Shown here: piece by piece, positions 58,217 to 64,000 of the stretch
Position numbering within the stretch: position 1 is the stretch's first letter
Layout of the letters: each line of letters begins with the position of its first letter
Assembly (NCBI GenBank): GCA_010093635.1
Contig: MU006810.1
Span: 97,521 to 161,520 of the forward strand
Direction of reading: 5' to 3'
Length of the DNA stretch: 64,000 bases
DNA from: Massarina eburnea CBS 473.64
Lineage: Eukaryota > Ascomycota > Dothideomycetes > Pleosporales > Massarinaceae
Position numbers and translations under genes: made by a program
Notes under the pieces: model-generated
Seen by the model: only the letters and a program-made list of their open reading frames with translations
Told to the model about the DNA's origin: nothing
The model's database searches: none

Positions 58217-61097
58217 GTATGGGAAGGTCGCGCGAGTGTGTCGGGTGTCGGGACGTGTCTGGCGGAAGTGTTTGTGTGCTCGGGCTGGTGAAACAAAGCA
58301 CGAGCGCGGCCTCGAGATGTCGCAAGCGGATGGAGATTAAGATGCACTTACGGCGCCCTCTCTAAGTAATACAGAAACGAAAGGCAGTGGAGAGCGGACG
58401 CGGCTTGTTGTATCTTCATCTGTGAGAGGGGTAGGGTTAGAGGGGCGCCGGGTCGGGGCGTGGAGGTGGAGGCTGGGGGTGGGATGGGCCTTCTTACTCT
58501 CACGGACGTGCTTGCGTTGATGACATAGCTGCTAAGAATCGCGTCGAAGCTGGGAGATCAGATCAGCAATCGCTCATTTACCCGACAGCCCTATGCAGTA
58601 CATGCAACATCAGTGTCCACCGCCTCTAGCCTTTGGCTCTCCAAAGGGATGCGTCGTTGACGGCGAGGATCCAAAACTGGCCTGGCCGTCTGGCGATGAT
58701 GCAATGTATCCTTCAGGTGGTACAGCCGAGGCACCGCCATTACGGTATTCTCCCAGACAGTCACTCGACAGCACACCTTATAGAGCTGGTTTGTACGCCT
58801 GCCTACATCACCAAACACGTACCGACCTTGCATCTCGCTCGAGAGTTTTGGAAACAAGCATTATTGCGAAGACCCACACAGACGTTTGGCAATTGCTTGC
58901 CTGAACGGAACGGCACGTGCATTCGCGTATGGACGTGTTTCGTTTCCACATGTTCGCCCGGACATTCTGGAGATGACGCGCACGTACACGCAACTGCACG
59001 ACTGCGCCGCACGTCTCAAGGTGTTGTTCAGGAGCTCCTCACGTGTTGGGATGTAGGTAAGAGTTTCATATCGGACTCACGCCGTAGAGCGAGTATGTCC
59101 GAGGCATGCTGGACGCCGAGGAAGATGGAGGGGGTATGCAGAGTGAGGCACGGTAAAGTCCGTTGTGGATGATGGGATTGTTTGAGACGTGGCATTCCGG
59201 TACGGACTCTTCTACCATCAGCACATGAATGCTCTGGACGACGTCTTGTCCTGCCGGATCACTCTGCTGTGGGCCATATGTGTACCACAGGGATCCAGTC
59301 GGTACGGTATGCGCTGGCTAGTTCTTGTCATCATGATGTCGAAGCAACATATCGCGTCTTTAGCCGGCAAGAACCCGCTTCGAGACCGTTGCCATCCCAT
59401 GGGCGGTGACGGGACGATGCGATGCGATGCGATGAACACATGGCTGGCACGCACTAGACGGCCGAACCGTGGAAATCCCGAAGCCGGTAGTGAGTCTGGC
59501 AGCAAAATGCAACCATGGAGCAACGGTACCCCGCCTGACGCCCACCTTTTGCGTCACTTTTGGAGCTGCGATGGTGGGCGATGGTGGGCGACGGTGGGCG
59601 ACGGTGGAGCATGCCGAGTGGATAGCCGATGGCAGAAAACTCTTCTGCATGGCAGCAAAGTGGCAGCGCGCAACATCACTTCAAGACCCAAGGACCAGAG
59701 TCCAGAGCGATATTGTGGGTAGCAAGTGAGATCGCTTGAGATGAGTGGACATGAAGATTTCTCGCGCTGCAGCGCTGGCGCGCGGATCGGAACACTGCAT
59801 AGGCGCCCAGTGGGAGAGCCGGTCGGCGGTAGATGTTCCACAATTCATTTCGAGTGCATGCTGACGGCGTAAGCATCACAGGCTCAAGAACAGGAAAGAA
59901 AGCATCCAGTGCAACTCGAGCGAGTCGGATGAGACGGCGGACAAAGTCAACACACACTGGTGTACCACATAGCACAGCAACTCGGCCCTCAGTCGGAAGC
60001 GGACTCGCCAAACAAACAAGTTTCGTCATGTCACCTCGCACACGCCGGGGGAATGCACGTGTCAGGCCGTCCCAGAGGAATCAGGACGCTGGACTCGGTG
60101 CTGGTGGTGCTGACGAGTGTGCTGAGCTGAGGCGGCCTCTGCAGACGGCTTCCCCAGCCGCACGCGGCACCACGAACGAGCTGTTTTCCCCTGACGTCCG
60201 AACACGCTTGCCCTCGTAGAGCGAACTGTGCCTGAAGATCCCGGCGCATGTGCTGGGAAGATCATCATTAAGCCAGGAGGATCATCGTAATTTGCTGGGT
60301 TCGGACGGACAAGCTCACCGCTAGACTCTTTGTGGCGCGTGAAACACAGGGTTGAACCTGCTTAGCCACACCACTAGCGATACAGCTCGAACGGGCGCGC
60401 AGAAGCCAGTAGGTAGTAGTGTGCCAGTCTGGCCAGACGCCGGAGATGTTGGATAGGTACTGTGTTGCGGCCGTGGAAGTCCTGGGGGAGCATGTATGTA
60501 GAGTCGGCTCCACCGGCAACACTGCGTGAGAAGCCGGCAATCTACCTGCCAGCCGTGGTCGTGTTCCGATGGATACGCCCGCTGTTGCGCCGTGAAGAAA
60601 CTTGGACGCCGAACAGACAAGGATTGCTCAGGCTCTGGCAGAAAAGTGTGCAGTCTGTGCCGGCTGGGGCTGTACGTGGCGTCCGTCTGGTTGATGTCGA
60701 GCCGTGCAGGCCGCTAACCCGAATCGTTCGAGGCCGCCGCAGTACACACTCTCGCCGTCTCCCCATCGCATCCCCGTCGTCTGACTCGTCTCTCTTTATA
60801 ACTATCGCTGCCCTCCTCCTGTCCGCTCTTTACAGGCTTGAGGTCTAACATTGTCCACTTCCATTCCCTACCCACATTCATTGTTCCCCGAGATCTAGAA
60901 TCTCTTCCAGTCATTATAAAACACAGTCACCACGACATCGCAGTCACAGCCCACATCGCACATCTGTTGCACTTCACGGACACGTTCAGCACCCAATCTT
61001 CGCCATTTGAATTGCCAGCCAATTCAACATCCTACCCGGTCCTATTAAAACACCACATCAACACAGCTACCCAGCAAACCCACACCCCAACCTCAAC
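58217..61097. other. Spacer upstream of two divergent genes
   Basis: This lies between the starts of the TCP11-like gene and the DPBB gene. No frame is convincing despite many overlapping ones. A 10-bp unit ATGGTGGGCG / ACGGTGGGCG repeats four times at 59571-59607. The last 250 bases (60845-61097) are C- and A-rich with CACATCA-type repeats, fitting the leader of the secreted protein gene. Confidence 0.45.
59571..59607. repeat. 10-bp tandem repeat, four copies
   Basis: The unit RYGGTGGGCG is repeated four times with only one base alternating (ATGG / ACGG). The last copy is slightly changed. Confidence 0.75.
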
Positions 61098-62018
61098 ATG
61101 AAGTCGTACAACCTTCTCGCTTCCGTGCTCTTCGGCTCCCTCGCCGCCGCTGCGCCGATGAACCACGCCCACAAGCAGGCCCACAAGCGCGCCATGTTGA
61201 CTCTTACCTCCACCCTCGTCCAGACTGAGATTACCTACACCACAGTCTTCGCCGGCGACGAGCCGGCCCAAGCTACCTCCGCCGCTGCGCCGGTCGTGTC
61301 CTCCGTCCAGGCGGCTGCTTCCTCCATCAACACTCCTGCTGCCGCTGCCGCGTCATCTGTTGTGCCCTCAGTTGCTGTCCCGACGAGCTCTCTCCCAGCC
61401 GTTGTCCCCACGACATCTTCCATTGTTGTCCCGGCGACCTCTTCCCTAGTTGCCAAGGCGCCCTCCAGCACTGTTGCTCCTGCTCAGCCTACCACCAGCA
61501 CTGCGGCTCCCGCTCAGCCCACCACCAGCGCTGCCGCCGTTCAGCTGCCCAGCTCTCTCCCCGTTCAGCTGCCCTCCTCCCTCCCTGTCCAATTGCCTTC
61601 TTCTCTCCCCATCCAGCTTCCCTCCTCCACCGCTGCGGCCGCGGAGCCGACTAACTCCGTTGCTGCTACTACCTCCGGCGGACAAGTCTACAGCGGCGGA
61701 TCCATGACCCTCAACGACTTCGCCGGTGGTCTCGGTTCCTGCGGCAAGCCCATTGCCGACTCCGACATGACGGTCGCTCTTGCCTCTGACCTGTACGGTT
61801 CCTCCACCTACGACATCGCCACTGGCAACCCCACCAACAGGTGGTGCAACCAGAAGGTCTCCATCACCTACAAGGGCAAGACCACCACTGCCACCATCAT
61901 GGACAAGTGTGCCGGCTGCACCAACGGTGGATTCGACATGACGCCATCCCTCTGGGAAGCCGTCACTGGCACCACCGTCGGCGACCGCCTCACCGGCATG
62001 ACCTGGACGACGCTCTAA
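61098..62018 (+). CDS. Secreted expansin-like protein with DPBB (RlpA-like) domain
   Basis: A single exon encodes 306 residues. Residues 1-20 form a clear signal peptide ending in AAAAP. A stalk of about 180 residues is rich in Ala, Ser, Pro, Thr and Val, probably O-mannosylated. It has four copies of LPSSLP(V/I)Q around 148-176. The C-terminal 100 residues form a six-stranded double-psi beta-barrel: SMTLNDFAGGLGSCGKPI, then DMTVALASDLYG, CNQKVSITYKGKTT, IMDKCAGC and the final DMTPSLWEAVTG. Cysteines pair as in expansins and barwin. The Asp of the DKC motif is kept. There is no second (carbohydrate-binding) expansin domain. Fungal relatives are cell-wall-associated or secreted during growth and host contact. 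Confidence 0.9.
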   Translation: MKSYNLLASVLFGSLAAAAPMNHAHKQAHKRAMLTLTSTLVQTEITYTTVFAGDEPAQATSAAAPVVSSVQAAASSINTPAAAAASSVVPSVAVPTSSLPAVVPTTSSIVVPATSSLVAKAPSSTVAPAQPTTSTAAPAQPTTSAAAVQLPSSLPVQLPSSLPVQLPSSLPIQLPSSTAAAAEPTNSVAATTSGGQVYSGGSMTLNDFAGGLGSCGKPIADSDMTVALASDLYGSSTYDIATGNPTNRWCNQKVSITYKGKTTTATIMDKCAGCTNGGFDMTPSLWEAVTGTTVGDRLTGMTWTTL

Positions 62019-63198
62019 GTACATCGATACGACGATTCTTCCTAGGATGACTCGATCTTGCTCCTCTCCCAGTTGCGCAGCTACATCGTTTTACATCCTC
62101 ACTTCAACATTTGCTAGCGCTGGCAGGATCAGCGCTTTGCATGATGAATGATGAAAAGCGGAAAACAAATGCCTCCTCTCCCGAGTCCCACGTTCTTTTC
62201 GATGTGTCAATGCTCCCTGTCGAAGAACGATCCTTGTACTTGACCGCTTGCCCTTTTTCTTGCTCTTCCGGGTCGTTTGTTGCGCCCCGACGTTGTCAAT
62301 GTTTGTTGCCGTTCTTTGTATACCATTTTAGGGATTTTGTTGGATTTGGAATGCTGAATGTGTCGGATAGAGGAATGTTAGCGGGTGGTTTCGCCCCATG
62401 AATGCTTAGTGACAATACATGCTGCGTGCTTTGCGCGTTATTTATTCCAGTCTTTTTTCCTCGGTCGAGTGAATTGTGATGTGTTGTTTTCCATGGAGAT
62501 TCGGCTTGACCAAGGTCTATCAGGGAAGCTTTGATACCCCATGAGAAACGATCTTCGACACTGAGAATGTAAACCACTCTTTCCCTGGTTCGCGATGCGA
62601 ATCTTCCGATCGGTTTCCTTGACTCGTCGCATCTTTCATTTTCGATCTCGATATTATTATTCATCCCACTCACTAGCAGTAATTGTAATATCGACGACCT
62701 ACGTCACCGCAGCTATTATCCCAATAATTTCCCCTTCCCCCACAAACACGACTATCTATAATCACAAACAAACAAACAAACAAACAAACAACGCCATCCC
62801 AACCCATCCCCATCCCCATCCCCAAAAAGTCGTCAAAATAACCATCAAAACAACCCCCCCCCCCCCCATCGCCCCACTCATTCTCCATCTCACGACCCAT
62901 CCAGAGGACTCTGCATACCACATACCACCACCTTCCCTCATCTCGCGTGGAGAATGGTTGGATTGAATGGGGGGCCGTGCAGATTGCGTGGCGGGTCGAA
63001 ACGAGAGAGAGAGAAAGCGAGACGAGACGAGATGAGATGAGATGAGATGAGATCTCGCGGCGCCGTTGGCTCGGATATATACGTGTGTGTTGGTTCCTTC
63101 GATGGTAGGGCTGGAGACGTTGTTGGGTTGTGGGGTTTTGTGGTTGTGGGTGCGTGCGTGCGTGGCGTGTGCATGGGGGATCTGGATGGTGGTGTGGC

Positions 63199-63224
63199 GG
63201 GTGTGTGTGTGTGTGTGTGTGTGT
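63199..63224. repeat. GT dinucleotide microsatellite
   Basis: An uninterrupted GT run, followed by GGTTGTGGC units (63234-63258). Confidence 0.85.
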
Positions 63225-63285
63225 GGCAGGTGTGGCGGTTGTGGCGGTTGTGGCGGGTGTGTGGAGGGAGGGAGGGTGGGTGTTG

Positions 63286-63312
63286 GATTATTATTATTAT
63301 TATTATTATTAT
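63286..63312. repeat. TTA trinucleotide microsatellite
   Basis: About nine units of ATT/TTA in terminal spacer. Confidence 0.85.
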
Positions 63313-64000
63313 GTATTGCGGCTTGAAGATGAAATCGTGGGGATTTCGCCAGTAAGAGATCAAGACGGGGAAAATTGATAAACTGTCTTGGCTTTCGATG
63401 CTAGGAATGTCTACGGACTCGTGTGAACGCTTTGGAATTCGGTCGGGTTGAGCTAGATTTTCTAGCATGTTCGCACTCGCTCCCACACATGCATTTCATA
63501 GCAGTCTAAATATCTAGGTATGACGACAAAGGAACACAGATTTTCACTCAAATCATTCGTAAATGAAAAAGCTCGTGTTACGATTAAATGAAAAGACACA
63601 AGACTAGAAAAGGGTAACCATTTCCCAAATACTTCTTACAAGGTAATTCCATCCATCCATCCATCCATCCATATCCGCACTCTCAAAAAGTTCCCCGAAA
63701 AAAACAAGGTCTTCGTCCGTCGGCGAACGGCGAGCATCGGACAGCGTATCTAGCGTCTACATATCACATGTGCTCTGTACATCATCATCATCACCATTAT
63801 CATCATCATCCCACCGCATATCTATACTCGCACAAGCCCTCACCCTCTCACCACAGACTATTAGTAACCCATTATTATCAATCCCAACGCCCCGCGTAAG
63901 CAGATTCCGGGAGGAGCTCCTCACCACCAACAACCAAAAAAAAAATCCTCACCAAATCACACACAGAATGACGTGCTCAGAAATCCGGCTGCGAGAAAGC

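Larger units (their letters stand above)
62019..64000. other. Terminal spacer with simple repeats
   Basis: The first 400 bases are the likely 3' flank of the DPBB gene. The rest has an AAAC tract (62764-62790), a C run (62857-62867), AGATG units (63026-63050), GT (63199-63224), TTA (63287-63312), CCAT (63650-63672) and ATC (63780-63811). I see no gene. Confidence 0.5.

Noticed and set aside
61446..62024. 192-codon Gly-rich minus frame
   Set aside because: Antisense of the Ser/Pro-rich stalk and barrel of the secreted protein.
1..64000. CRISPR arrays, bacterial operons or a secondary-metabolite gene cluster
   Set aside because: No spaced direct repeats, no prokaryotic signals, and no polyketide, peptide or terpene synthase core gene is present.

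Overview
This is nuclear DNA of a filamentous ascomycete, most likely a dothideomycete; the class is inferred from gene content and intron style and was not tested. Coding regions are broken by short introns, mostly 46-130 nt, with GT-AG ends, CTAAC/CTGAC-type branch sites and donors such as GTAAGT, GTGAGT, GTACGT and GTTCGT. There are no operons or Shine-Dalgarno sites. I support 17 protein-coding genes, one dispersed 5S rRNA gene and two related foldback DNA elements. Exon joins were chosen by reading-frame continuity and family resemblance.

Layout. At 1.7-3.2 kb lies a YVH1-type dual-specificity phosphatase with a zinc-binding tail, followed by 3.4 kb of AT-rich spacer. From 6.5 to 22.5 kb is the gene-dense core: a Tag1-like vacuolar membrane protein and ornithine carbamoyltransferase (ARG3) share a divergent promoter. 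A small DUF1857/AtaL-like protein and an NCBP3-like RNA-binding protein are convergent. An SDR oxidoreductase and an aldehyde dehydrogenase are head-to-head. A BTB-like cysteine-rich protein and a RUS/DUF647 membrane protein follow. At 24.7 kb sits the first TA-flanked miniature element, then an RGS-domain gene at 25.6-26.9 kb.

From 26.9 to 38.4 kb there is an 11.5 kb stretch without a convincing protein gene. Its AT- and stop-rich core (about 31.6-37.5 kb) looks like repeat DNA worn down by RIP (repeat-induced point mutation), and it holds the 5S rRNA gene. Gene content resumes with a mitochondrial FAM210/DUF1279 protein, a 92-residue protein of unknown function, and a secreted PNGase A. A second gene-poor stretch (43.5-48.7 kb) has scrambled coding remnants and ends in the second foldback element. 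This has 103-bp arms and lies 262 bp upstream of an EamA-type transporter gene. Then come an F-box-like gene, a microsatellite-rich spacer, a large single-exon TCP11/SOK1-family gene, another spacer, and a secreted expansin-like (DPBB) protein. The last 2 kb is simple-sequence spacer.

Most genes are housekeeping or signalling functions and do not form one biosynthetic cluster. The plausible functional pairings are the SDR/ALDH divergent pair (stepwise alcohol-aldehyde-acid oxidation) and the ARG3/Tag1-like divergent pair. The least-described features are the foldback element family, the 5S copy with a compensated helix II, and the YVH1 intron that interrupts the catalytic cysteine codon.
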